The position numbers were made by a program, and so were the translations under genes. Under the pieces are notes generated by a model, which saw nothing but the letters and a program-made list of their open reading frames with translations, was not told the origin of the DNA and did no database searches. From assembly GCF_022539505.1 (NCBI RefSeq), contig NC_061510.1:399510249-399574248 (forward strand): DNA of 64,000 nt, given 5' to 3'. Source of the stretch: Lolium rigidum (taxonomy: Eukaryota; Streptophyta; Magnoliopsida; Poales; Poaceae). Positions 1-12,300 of the stretch are shown here, in pieces. Within the stretch, counting starts at the first letter, position 1; each line of letters starts with the position of its first letter.

Positions 1-519
1 TTTAAATATGAACATTGAATTGTGGAGCTTGTTAACTCCGGCATTGAGGGTTCGTGTAATCCTACGCAATGTGTTCATCATCCAACAAGAGTGTAGAGTA
101 TGCATTTATCTATTTCGTTATGTGATCAATGTTGAGAGTGTCCACTAGTGAAAGTCTAATCCCTAGGCCTTGTTCCTAAATACTGCTATCGCTGCTTGTT
201 TACTGTTTTACTGCGTTACTACTGCTACCATACTACCACCATCAACTACACGCCGTTACTACTGCTCATATTCATTCAAACCACCTGTATTTCACTATCT
301 CTTCGCCGAACTAGTGCACCTATTAGGTGTGTTGGGGACACAAGAGACTTCTTGCTTTGTGGTTGCAGGGTTGCATGAGAGGGATATCTTTGACCTCTTC
401 CTCCCTGAGATCGATAAACCTTGGGTGATCCACTTAAGGGAAACTTGCTGCTGTTCTACAAACCTCTGCTCTTGGAGGCCCAACACTATCTACAAGAATA
501 GAAGCACCCGTAGACATCA
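1..519 (+). mobile_element. 3' part of an Athila-like LTR
   Basis: The stretch ends in TAGACATCA. It is homologous, in reverse orientation, to the inner end of the LTR at 26374-27691: both share the segment about lines of agreement around AGGGATATC, the GGTGATCCACTTAAGGGAAAC stretch and the final GTAGACATCA. It is followed directly by CATAG and then chromovirus LTR sequence, not by a primer binding site, so this is either a 3' LTR or a solo LTR. CATAG (520-524) is the likely right copy of its target-site duplication, because the intact site in the other chromovirus LTR (11369-11373) also reads CATAG. The left part lies outside the window. Confidence 0.8.
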
Positions 520-3443
520 CATAGCAGACAATCAAATAAATGAAATATAATTGTATGCAGAGGCACACCATCAAGTGATGGTGTTGTCTAGCCACAGGCA
601 TGCTCAAGGGAGCATGTCTATGAAATATAGCACACTGAAGAGCACCAGGGGCACTGGCTATTGCAGAATTGCAAGAATTGCACACTGCAATCAAGCCAGG
701 GCAATTTATATATGAATACATTTGAATAACTGGCAAATATAGCATCATGAACAGAGGCACAGGGAAGCAGCAACAGCAGCAGCACATGCATAGGCAGAGA
801 GCAATAGCACCATAGCATAGCAACATAGCAGCAGCACCACCACACAGCAGAACACGCACATCTACAACAAGCACAACAGCAGAGCACATAGGGTGTAGCA
901 GCAGCGCCATTTGATAGATGCCAGGACATACAGAGGAAGGAGAAGAGGTAGAGTAGGTGGCGTAAGGGGAAGGAGAGACACGTACCAGGGTGGAGATGGT
1001 CGACACGACCATGGCGGCCATGGCAGCGCACGCCAGGGAGCACGGCGGCACCAGGCCTGGCCAAGCCAAGCCATGGCAACCACCGCAACCCCCAGCACAG
1101 CACCACACGCCCTGAGGGTGCCAAGAAGAAGGTCCACGGCTTCTCCAGTGCACGGCGGCGAGGAACGCCGAGAGCCTGGCGCACTAGAGGGTCGAGGACG
1201 AACGAACGGGGACGAGAGCGTCAGATCGACGCGGACCACCGTGTCCGCCGTCGAGAGGCGGTTCAGATCCACCTGATTTTGCCGGCGGCGACGGCCGGAG
1301 TAAGCCGGCGACGGCGCAGGCGACCACGGCATCGCGAGAGCGAGAGAGAAAGAGAGGTAGGGTTTCGCGAGGAAGAAGAGAAGGGGTCGGTGCGACCGAC
1401 CGAGCCCAAGTGTGGCTCGGGTTAGGGTTAACCCGCCGGGCCACCCCGACGAGTGGGCCCGAGGGCAAATATGTCTTTTCATAATTCCATTAAAATACAG
1501 AAACTTTGAAATTGTATAAGAAATGTTTAATAGCTCTAAAAAAATTAAAAATATGAAAATAGATCAGCATAAAATTCTCTATCATAATAAAATACAAAAG
1601 AGAATTTTTGAAGACAATTAAGAATAAGTCTTCATTTAATGATTTAAATAAACATTTAAATCACACATATTATTTTCAATAATAAAAATTAAGTCCATTA
1701 ATGCATTTGGACTTTTAAAAAAAAACACCTTGACAACATTTCAAGGTTGTATTTACTCTAAATTTAGTATCTCCAAATTATTCTTAGTATTAACCTCTTA
1801 CAAAAAAATTACAACGACATCGGAAGAGGGGGAACAAACCCTAAAACTGGAATCATGCATAATTGCTTCTTAAACCATTGCCATTATCGGACAATGATGC
1901 TATTTTTCAGAACCAGAGGACAAGGGTCAGTCCACACCATCCAACTGCAAAACTTTGCAGTGTTCAGGAAAGTTCATCGCTTGCTCATGTCATTTGAGTA
2001 TCTTTATCAAATTACTTGCAAAGTACTATGATTATCACTATTGCATAAAAACCAAAACCACTACTTTCATAACTATGAATATGACTATGTGGTGGGCAAT
2101 GGAACCATGGATTGTGTTGATATGGTGGAGGTTCCATTGCAAGGGTTTATATCCATCTAGGATTAAACAACAAATGTGGTCCAGTGATTCTTGTGTAGTA
2201 ATACCCGTGTTAACCATAAGATCCGGAGTGGGACGGAGTAGTCAAAAGTGTTTCCACCTCTCGTTCATCAATGGATGCGCTTTACCGTAGACACTTGTAT
2301 CTGTCAGGGCAAGCGGTAGGCTGGGGAAGCCTTAAGTCCCCACGGCATAGTCCGTAGACACTTGTCGCTCGAAGAACAAGCGGTAGGCTGGGGAAGCCTT
2401 AAGTCCCCACGGTATTGCGGTCTATGATGGGTTGCAGCTACCGGCGAAGGAGTTTGGTTAACGAGTCCCAAACTGTTGTCGTGGTCGGGGTCCACCCGTG
2501 AGTGGGAATAATGGGACCGGCGAGGACCTAGGGTCGGGGCATGCAACAAAGGGTGGGTGTTCGAGGTAGCGGAGGAACATGATTGGCTAGACCTTATACC
2601 GGGCCTCACACCAAAGGAAGTGTGAACGAGAACTATAGACTCGGTTGGCACCAAGGTTAAGATCTCTTATGGGTAAAGCAACACACCTCTGCAGAGTGTA
2701 AAGAACCGTGACCTGTCACTCCCTGTTCCGGGATATGGAACTGCGAACGCTGCCGGAAAGGAGCTCCATGAAGTTCTAGTAAACTGGTGAAGTCTGACGG
2801 ACATAGCTCTTGGAAATAAAAGCAATCTCTTGAAGAAATGTTTATCAAAACCTGCATTGGTATTAGACTTTCTGGTCTAATGTTGTAGCTAGTGCATTAA
2901 ACACCTCTTTCCTATAATGAACTTGTTGAGTACGCTCGTACTCATCCCACTCTTAAATCCCTTGCTTAGATTGTCTGAATCGTCTGGAGGAGGACTACGA
3001 CAACCATGAAGGAGCCGAGATCATCGGCTATGAAGAACCGAGACCTCTCGGGAGGTATTGAAGGCGTAGACTACCTCGTAGTCTACGGAACCGGGAGGCT
3101 TCCGGAGAAGAACAAGCCTAGAAGCACCGAGTAGTAGTAGTGGCCGAGCGGTGGGAACTCTTAGTATTTAGCTGCTCGAGGTAATAAATGTATAACCTAG
3201 TGAAACTTCTATATTGTAAGTTAAGGTGGGTTCGCCTCGAACCCAGGAGTATCCCTCTTAGGACCCAAGAGGAGCTCCAAGACAATATATGTTTGATGCT
3301 TGTAATAATAAGTGAATGAGTTATGGACCCTGCTATGTTACGTTGTACTACTCTGAGGGATGTAATATTTGCGGAATGGTACTTCGTGAATGTTATATCG
3401 ACGACTGGCATACTACAACATGTAGTGGTATGCAGGGTCACCA
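520..3443 (+). mobile_element. Chromovirus (Tekay/Del-like) 5' LTR, right-hand 2.9 kb
   Basis: It matches 11369-14299 almost base for base. I counted about 12 substitutions in the first 700 bases, plus a few short indels. It ends in GGGTCACCA, followed four bases later by TGGTATCAGAGC. The left 2 kb of this LTR is cut off by the Athila-like insertion at 519/520 and lies outside the window. The many overlapping GC-rich open frames at 434-1482 are not supported as proteins; the core is described under the 3' LTR. Confidence 0.9.
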
Positions 3444-3447
3444 TAGT

Positions 3448-3459
3448 TGGTATCAGAGC
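3448..3459 (+). other. Primer binding site, tRNA-iMet type
   Basis: TGGTATCAGAGC is complementary to the 3' end of plant initiator tRNA-Met. It lies four bases after the LTR end and primes minus-strand synthesis of the chromovirus. Confidence 0.9.
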
Positions 3460-3662
3460 AAAAGCTTTGACCTTAGGTTGGAACCTAGTAAATGGGACCG
3501 AACGTTAGGAGTCAAATAGGACTAGTAAAGAATTCTCTAAAAATATGGTGTATATTCAATTGAGAATACAACAATCATATCTTTTAGTGCGATAATTCTT
3601 TATTATCTCTATTATGATGCATTATTACTAATCTTATATTCTTTCTATTTCTACAGCCAACA

Positions 3663-4746
3663 ATGGCAAGTTCACGTCCGGGACGAAACGTGAAAGTGAT
3701 GGATTCCACACTGAGTGAATATGAAGGAGGACTTGCAGATATTCTTCGTGCCATATTACTTGAATTTGGGTGTGATCCCCAGATTCAAGTAAAGAAATAC
3801 ATGTACTATGATGGTACTGTATTGGCAAAGTGTAGGGTAGGGCTGCGACTTCCCGAATCTTTGGGAATGAGCGTAGTAATGCCGAGCGGGTGAAGCCAGA
3901 ACTATGAACACAGCCTACCATATAGCCGTTATGAGAGCCATAACCGATATTCGGGAGCATAAGACGAAAGAGCTTATGGGTTCCGAATTTACACACATTC
4001 CTCATATGGAGGAGGAAGATGATCCCATGCTTAACCACTACAAATATGCAAAACGCAAACCAGTAGAAGCTGCAAAGTACATGGACAATAGCCGCAACTT
4101 ACTATCATTGTTCTTTCAGTTGAACCGTCATTTGGCGGGAGCAATTGATACAATGCTAGAGGAGTTTACTGAACCCAAGGAGGAGACAAATGGGAAGGAA
4201 CCTATGGAGAATGAGGTGCACACACCAGTTTACTCAGCTGGTGACTATATTAGTATTGACCACCCTGAACGAGAGACTACACCCATTACACCCGGGAACT
4301 ATCTTAGTAGTTCCTATAGAGGATATGAGGGTGGAGAGGAATCCGGAAACAATCAGCGTTCCGTGACTCCTATAGAAAACTCCACGGGTTGGCGTTGGAG
4401 GTCTGATACTGGATTTCATAGTACTTCAGTGTATTATGATGGGGAGATGAATGAGGACGCCACGACCCAGAACCAGAGTTATCCGTGGAATGGGGAAGAA
4501 GTTGGAGGGTATCCGACACAGGCTGAGTCGGATACGAATGTAGGAAATACCTATGGTGTAGGCACAGGGGAGTACACCCGATAGGTGGACTATGATGCAC
4601 TGAATGATCGGTTCGTGAACACCGATTTCTCCCTAGGATCATCATCTGATTCCGACTACCAGCCGACGGGGAGACCTTACGTTCCAGGTTTTGTCAGGAG
4701 GACGACACGTTCGACCGGATGGAAGCCTGGAATGTATCGGGAGTGA
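3663..4746 (+). pseudogene. Extra open frame upstream of chromovirus gag (broken)
   Basis: This is a leader-region reading frame that is not gag and that I cannot assign to a named domain. It opens at ATG 3663 (MASSRPGRNVKVMDSTLSEY). It runs 76 codons to TGA at 3891-3893 and continues in the next frame from about 3904 for 226 codons. An extra G near 3890 explains the shift. A TAG at 4582-4584 interrupts it again, and the same frame stays open to TGA near 4746. The first third looks globular. The last half is hydrophilic and rich in Asn, Ser, Gly, Thr, Tyr and Glu, so probably disordered. Codon texture is even across the two breaks, which suggests a formerly continuous protein of about 360 residues. 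Similar leader frames may occur in other grass chromoviruses, but that needs a search. Its role is unknown. Confidence 0.6.
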
Positions 4747-5050
4747 AGATCGACTAGAGACCACCAAGGGAGGCAAGGCTACAATACACAAGTACCACGT
4801 GTATTGTAGTGTGTAATATTTTGTAGAAAATTTGTACATATACTTTAATAAGTGAGTTTGCATACTCACATCGACTTGAGTATTGTAATAAGACCACTTA
4901 TGCATGTATATACAGGGTATATGTTTTGTATGATTTGGATTTGCTTCTTGATTTCCATTGCGTGACTAGTTCTGTGCACAATGTTGAGCTCAGAAAACTT
5001 GCGCATGGAGTAATTATGAGTATCATCTTGTGTTGCAGAACTAGGGGAAT

Positions 5051-6215
5051 ATGTCGGGACCGGTAGGTGAGGAGAGTGAAGCGCAGCGCATGGAGCGCGA
5101 GAGGAAACAAAAAGCGGAGGCTGATGAAGCAGCCAGAAATCAGTTACCACCACCACCACCCATGACGCAACAGAATTTCGTCCAGTCCATGCAGATGGTG
5201 GAAGAGAGACAACGTGTCACGTTGGAGCAGCAGAATAAATTCTTCCAGGAGCTGCTACAATAGAATAGGGTGGAGAGACCCGAGAATTAGGGAGTCACCT
5301 TGTCTGACTTCCAGAACACAAAGCCTATATCTTTCGCATACGCACCCGAGCCAATGGACGCGGAAGACTGGCTCATGGACACTGAGCGAAAGCTCAACAC
5401 TGTTGGTTGCAACGACCAGGAGAAGATTCGTTACGCTACACACTTGTTGTGTGGACCTGCCGCATCATGGTGGGACAACATCGTAGCCGTTTATCCGGCT
5501 GGAAAAGTATTTACCTGGGAGGAGTTTGCAAGGAAGTTCAGGGAATCCAATGTCCCTGGAAGTATTGTGGAACTGAAGCGTCGAGAATTTGAAAGTCTCG
5601 AGCAGAAGGACAAGGCTATCCTGACTTATGTCAGGGAATTTTCGAAGCTGTCTCGGTATGCTGTTGAAGAGGTCAACACCGAGGACAAGAAGAAGAAGAA
5701 GAAGAGGTTTTTGAGGGGGTTAAGTCCCCAGTTCAAGTACAGCTCCGAATGATGAGAGCAACGGAATTCCAAGAGTTGGTGGATGCAGCCATCACTCTTG
5801 AAGATGATTTCAAGCAACTGCAAGAAGAAAAGAGGAAGAAGGCCAAGTTTGAGCCTAAGAGGTTTGTCAGCAACAAGCCCAATACCAGCTTGAGTTTCAA
5901 GCCAAGATACAACAACAACAACAGAAACTACTACGATAGCAGGAGGAACCAAACGTTTCAGACTGCTAATCCAGTGGTTTGTAGAAGCTGTGGAATTCCA
6001 GGGCATTTTGCCAAGGATTGCAAGAAGCCAAGGATCATATGCTTTGGTTGTCGTCAGGAGGGGCACATGCTGAAGGACTACCCCAAGAGAAATACTGGAG
6101 GAGGTCAGTCCGGAGGAGGAGGAAGCCGAGGAAGGAACTGGAAGAACAAGAAACCCTTCGGCAAGTTGAATTGCACCAGCCTGGAGGAGGTGGTTAACTC
6201 CGATCAGGCAGTGAT
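5051..6215 (+). pseudogene. gag: Chromovirus gag (nucleocapsid) with several breaks
   Basis: Gag packages the element's RNA. The frame opens at ATG 5051 with a charged, Gln-rich N-terminus and a poly-Pro run. In-frame TAG codons at 5261-5263 and 5288-5290 interrupt it. It then runs through the Retrotrans_gag core at 5300-5750 (AEDWLMDTERKL, AASWWDNI, FTWEEFARKFRE) with a K-rich tract at 5688-5706. A one-base shift near 5735 moves it to the next frame. Knuckle 1 (5980-6021, [14 protein letters not shown]) keeps the full CX2CX4HX4C set. Knuckle 2 (6040-6081) ends in Tyr instead of Cys. The protein then passes straight into protease-flanking sequence. With two stops, one shift and a damaged zinc knuckle, this copy is not functional as written. 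Confidence 0.9.
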
Positions 6216-9200
6216 AGTCATTCTTGGTATGAATTGGTTAGAAGCTAACGGAGCATTGATCAACTGCGTGAATAAGACTGTGTCTTTGAAAAGTCCCGAT
6301 GGAAGTAGAATGATCTACCAAGGAGACAAGCATACACAGATTGAAGTGGAGTTACAACTGAACAGTATGAAGGAAGTGAAGTTAGAGGATATACCTGTAG
6401 TTAATGAATTTCCGGATGTTTTTCCTAAGGAATTACCTGGAATGCCACCAGATAGGGAGATAGAGTTCACTATCGACCTAATTCCAGGAACAACTCCGAT
6501 TGCTAAAGCACCATATAAGATGGGGCCTAAGGAGTTGAAAGAACTTAAAGAGCAATTGGATGACTTGGAACAGAAAGGATTCATTCAAGAGAGTGTTTCA
6601 CCATGGGGATCACCTGTGATCTTCGTAGATAAAAGAGATGGAGGTAGAAGGATGTGCGGAGACTACAGGAATTTGAACAACGTCACAATCAAGAACAAGT
6701 ATCCACTTCCAAGAATACAAGATCTATTTGATCAAGTTAGAGGCGCGGGAGTCTTTTCCAAAATTGATTTAAGATCCGGTTATCACCAGATAAAGATCAA
6801 GAAGGAAGACGTTCCGAAAACAGCCTTTGTTTCAAGGTATGGACATCAGGAATACCTTGTAGTGCCATTTGGATTAACCAATGCCCCAACAATTTTCATG
6901 AATCTCATGAATAAGATTTTCATGCCATGTCTAGACAAGTTCGTCATCGTATTTATCGATGATATCTTGATCTATTCCAAAGATAAAGCTGAACATGCTT
7001 GAACATGCTGAAGATAGTGTTGCAAACACTAAGAGAACATCAACTCTACGCCAAATTCAGCAAGTGTGAATTTTGGCTAGATCAAGTGGAATTTCTTGGT
7101 CATGTCATTAGCAAAGATGGAATAGCTGTTAACCCGAGCAAGGTAGCAGCAGTTTTAAAATGGGAAGCACCTAAGACTGTCAAGGAAATCCGAGGATTTC
7201 TAGGAATGGCAGGTTACTATCGGAGATTTATTGAAGGATTCTCCAAAATAGCAGGACCAATGACGAAGCTGCTAAGGAAGAACACACCATTCGTGTGGTC
7301 AGAGGAGTGTGAGAAGAGTTTTCAGACTCTGAAGGAAAAACTCACCACAGCACCGGTGTTAGCAGTTCCTGAATTTGGCAAGGATTACACCGTGTACTGC
7401 GACGCATCCAAGCATGGATTGGGTTGTGTACTCATGCAAGACCGGAAGGTAATATCATATGGATCGAGGCAACTTAGACCTCATGAAGTGAACTATCCAA
7501 CCCATGACTTAGAGTTAGCAGCAGTTGTACTTGCACTTAAAACATGGAGACATTTTCTCTATGGAGCCAAGTGTGAGCTCTATACGGATCACAAAAGTCT
7601 CAAATACTTCTTCACTCAGAAGGAACTCAATATGTGGCAGAAAAGATGGTTAGAATTAATCAAGGATTATGATTTGACCATCAATTATACTCCAGGAAAG
7701 GCTAATGTTGTAGCAGATGCCTTAAGTAGGAAGAGCACTGGAGGAGTGGAACAAGAGTTATCACCGGAGTTAAGGAAGGAAATAAGCCAAGCCCAAATAC
7801 AACTTTGGGAGAAAGAAGCTCATGAAGGACTATCAGCTTTACAAGTAGCCTATGAGCTAAATGTCAACCTGAAGAATGAGATAATGATGGGTCAGTTGGA
7901 CGATCCATTCATCATAGAGGAGATGAGAAGGATAGATGAAGGTAGACCATCAGAATTTCACAGAGGAGAATCAGGATCACTATGGTTCCAGAAAAGGATT
8001 TGCGTTCCAGATATTGCTGAAATCAAAGAAGTAATACTCCGGGAAGCCCATCAAAAACCATACTCCATACATCCGGGAAGTACGAAGATGTACATGGATC
8101 TAAAGGAGCTATTCTGGTGGAACAACATGAAGAGAGAAATAGCACAATATGTGGCGGAATGCCATACCTGCCAAAGGGTGAAGGCTGAGCACCAGAGTCC
8201 GGCAGGAAAATTACAACCTTTACCCATTCCAGAATGGAAATGGGAGGAGATAGGAATGGATTTCATCACCGGACTACCCATGACCACTAAAAAGAAGGAC
8301 ATGATATTGGTAATCGTGGACCGATTGACGAAAAGTGCACACTTTTTAGCGGTAAACCAGCAAGATAAAGGAGAGACTCATCGATCTTTACATCAAAGAG
8401 ATCGTAAGCAAACATGGAGTGCCCAAGAAGATCGTGTCAGATCGAGGATCCGTGTTCACGTCAGCATTTTGGAAGCAATTACATGAAGCTTTAGGATCAA
8501 AGTTGGACTATAGTACCGCCTATCATCCTCAGACAGGTGGACAAACGGAGAGAACTAATCAAATCTTAGAGGATATACTTAGGGCTTGTGCCCTAGACTT
8601 TGGAGGATCTTGGGAGGAACACTTGCCACTAGCAGAATTCTCATACAATAATAGCTATCAAAGTAGCATCAAGATGGCACCGTTTGAAGCTTTGTATGGA
8701 AGGAAGTGTAGATCACCCATATGTTGGTATGAAGCTGGAGCAAGCAAGGAGTTTAATCCTGATTATGTCAAAGAAAAGCAACAAATCATTGACATCATAA
8801 GAGATAGGTTGAAGATAGCCCAAAGCCGACAAAAGAGTTATGCCGATCAGAAGAGAAGAACATGGGAGCCACAAGTTGGAGACATGGTATATCTTAAGGT
8901 GAGCCCGATGAAAGGACTTCAGAGGTTTGGAGTAAAAGGAAATCTAAGCCCTAGGTACATTGGACCCTTTAAGATTCTGAGTCAAAACCGAGGGTTAGCC
9001 TTTGAATTGGAACTACCAGGAAGGTTATCCCAGATTCACAACGTATTCCATGTGTCACAACTCAGAAAGTGTTTAAAGACCCCAGATGAGCCAGTATCAC
9101 ATGAAGAACTTGGGTTACAACCAGATTTGACATACATCGAGAAGCCAGCGAAGATTCTCGAGGAAAACTGGAAACAGCTCAGGAATAGAGCTATCAAGTA

Positions 9201-9375
9201 CTGCAAGATACAATGGAAGCATCATCCCGAGAGGGAAGCCACCTGGGAAAAGGAAGAAGACCTGAGGAAAACATACCCCGAACTCTTCAGGTATTACAAC
9301 CACAACTTCGGGACGAAGTTTTCTTTAAGGGGGAAAGGCTGTAATGTCCCAGGTTTAGAGACAATCGAGGGGTAG
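6216..9375 (+). pseudogene. pol: Chromovirus pol: RT, RNase H, integrase, chromodomain; protease core deleted
   Basis: At about 6216 the text jumps from the pre-protease linker (VVNSDQAVI) to the protease C-terminal block ([12 protein letters not shown]). The catalytic D-T/S-G motif and flanks are absent, which is an in-frame internal deletion. RT follows with [23 protein letters not shown] and the catalytic FIDD at 6952-6963. A short repeat of GAACATGCTT near 6991-7009 breaks the frame. RNase H ([29 protein letters not shown]) spans about 7390-7730. The integrase HHCC region is at about 8045-8185, and its D,D(35)E residues are near 8259, 8440 and 8540. A shift near 8365 lies between the first and second Asp. 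A C-terminal chromodomain (about 9130-9290, ending ATWEKEEDLRKTYPELF) marks a chromovirus. The stop lies 36 bases inside the 3' LTR. Tekay/Del placement rests on overall resemblance. Confidence 0.92.
9327..9339 (+). other. Polypurine tract of the chromovirus
   Basis: AAGGGGGAAAGGC lies immediately before the LTR start TGTAATGTCCC. It is the expected plus-strand primer and fixes the left boundary of the 3' LTR. The pol stop codon lies just downstream. Confidence 0.85.
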
Positions 9376-12300
9376 ATTTTAGAAAGGGATGTGCATTGCA
9401 TTGCAAATTCTGGGGAAATTTCGCGCTTTTAAACAAAAACTGCATAAAAGGGGGACAATTTTCTCTCTCGACACCTTACAGGGTCAGGGTTTCGAGAGTG
9501 CGACAAACTTGCTCTTATTCAACTAAACTAGGGTTTTGGAGCAGAGAGAAGGGATTTTGCATCACAAACTTAAGTTGCATGATTGAATTCAAAATAAAGT
9601 TGCATGATTGAATTCAAACCTAAAGTTGAATTTGAATTTCAAATTCAAACCTCAAATGAATATCACATAATTCAAACTTGAGATAATGTAATAAACAATT
9701 ATCATTAATCGAGATTATAAATAATACAACAACTAAGTAAAGCTCATTAAGGAAAACTGGAGCTTTATTAATAATCACACAAGATACATTGTCAATTACA
9801 ATATTCAGAATTGGAGCAAATGAATATTACAACACATTACAAGAATTGGAAAAATAGAAAAAGAAAACAAAAGAAAAGTACAATGTATTGATCTATCCTA
9901 AAACTACAAGTTAATCTTCATTTAAGCTTGAGCTTGATGATCTTCACCTTCATTTGATCATCATCTTGAAACCTGCACACAAAGACAACAAAGAACTAGT
10001 TATGCCAAGTGGCTTTGCCACTTGGCAGGTTAGCAAACAATTGAAATGAAGAGGATATGACCAGGGATCAGCCGAGCTGATCCATTCTAGCCCAAGTCCC
10101 AAGCCACACACACACAGGCAGCACACAAGGACTGCTGCATGTGTAACAACACACAAGGCCAGGGAGAGTCACCAAAACAGCCAGGTAGTGCTATCGACCA
10201 GGAGAGCAAGTAGAGGACCAAATATAAGCTTTTCACCAGCAAACCCTAGTCATTCCATCGACAAGGAGCACCAGGGTAAGAACACAGCAAGAACAGCAAG
10301 AACAGATGAACAGCTAGAGCTGCTTCACCTATTACAGTCACCACCAGAAACTAACCAAGATCCACAAGCTTGCAAGGAGGAGCAGGGCAAGCAAACCAAA
10401 ACCACCAGAAGCAATCCTCTACACCAACAACTCATACTAGGAGCTGGAGTGAGGTATACCACACAATAGCCTGAGCAAGATCATGTCTTGCTCATACATA
10501 AGCATGCTTTGCATCACAGGAGCACAGAAGGGTAGGAAATCCTGGATGTATCATCATTTGGTTGCAAAACCAATTGGTGCCAGCAAATTAAGCATGGGCT
10601 AGAAGGAAAACAACCCAGGGAACACTTGGTTGTGTCAACACAGTGACACAACCAGAGAAATCCATCAGGGATTTGATCCTAAATAGCCATCCAAACTCAC
10701 CTAGCACTAACTGGTTCACTAACCATCAGACAATAGACAAATTCATGTCTATTTTGTTTCTCAACAGCAAAGGCTACTGGCTATTCCAACAAAAAGGGAT
10801 CAGCCAGAGAGCAGTTGTTCATCCACAGCAAGCCAACAAGGGGTGGGAGCTTCCTGAGCAGCCAAGAGTGGCTGCTGAGGCTACTTCAACCACCCAAAAC
10901 AGCCAAACCACCAAACCCAGCACAATCATCATCACCCAGAGGGGTTCAGAGTGGGATAGGGTCCCCAACAAATGTTGGCATCCCTCTAGCCCAAGCAAAT
11001 TAAATTGTTATGATCATCACTGTGTCACAGTTCACATCATTTATCCAAATATCAAGGAAAATTAAGCAGATAAATGAAACAGACAAGCTACTGTTGCACA
11101 AGGTCTTGCAGATGATCCAAGGGATCATTGCAAGCATCCACTGATGCTTGAACAAGCAACATCACACACATGCTAAGCCTGTATGAAGCACAAACAACGA
11201 TCGGTTGAGCACCAGTGAGTCACTGAGAGGAGCACACAATTGCACATAATCAAGAATGATCCAAGGATCCTCAGAGCATCATCAGCTCATGTTTCAGATC
11301 ACCACAGCCAAGTCTAGCACCAACACAATAACCAGATAAATTTCATCACCACAGAAAAGGAACAATGGCATAGCAGACAATCAAATAAATGAAATATAAT
11401 TGTATGCAGAGGCACACCATCAAGTGATGGTGTTGTCTAGCCACAGGCATGCTCAAGGGAGCATGTCTATGAAATATAGCACACTGAAGAGCACCAGGGG
11501 CACTGGCTATTGCAGAATTGCAAGAATTGCACACTGCAATCAAGCCAGGGCAATTTATATATGAATACATTTGAATAACTGGCAAATATAGCATCATGAA
11601 CAGAGGCACAGGGAAGCAGTAGCAGCAGCAGCACATGCATAGGCAGAGAGCAATAGCACCATAGCATAGCAGCATAGCAGCACCACCACCACACAGTAGA
11701 ACACGCACATCTACAGCAAGCACAACAGCAGAGCACATAGGGTGTAGCAGCAGCGCCATTTGATAGATGCCAGGACATACAGAGGAAGGAGAAGAGGTAG
11801 AGTAGGTGGCGTAAGGGGAAGGAGAGACACGTACCAGGGTGGAGATGGTCGACACGACCATGGCGGCCATGGCGGCGCACGCCAGGGAGCATGGCGGCAC
11901 CAGGCCTGGCCAAGCCAAGCCATGGCGACCACCGCAACCCCCAGCACAGCACCACACGCCCTGGGGGTGCCAAGAAGAAGGTCCACGGCTTCTCCAGTGC
12001 ACGGAGGCGAGGAACGCCGAGAGCCTGGCGCACTATAGGGCCGAGGACGAACGAACGGGGACGAGAGCGTCAGATCGACGCGGACCACCGTGTCCGCCGT
12101 CGAGAGGCGGTTCAGATCCACCTGATTTCGCCGGCGGCGACGGCCGGAGTAAGCCGGAGTAATTCGGCGACGGCGCAGGCGACCACGGCATCGCGAGAGC
12201 GAGAGAGAAAGAGAGGTAGGGTTTCGCGAGGAAGAAGAGAAGGGGTCGGTGCGACCGACCGAGCCCAAGTGTGGCTCGGGTTAGGGTTAACCCGCTGGGC

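Noticed and set aside
434..1482. Several overlapping long frames on both strands (also 11346-12343)
   Set aside because: They overlap in five or six frames, are a product of high GC with few stops, recur in both LTRs and show no domain.
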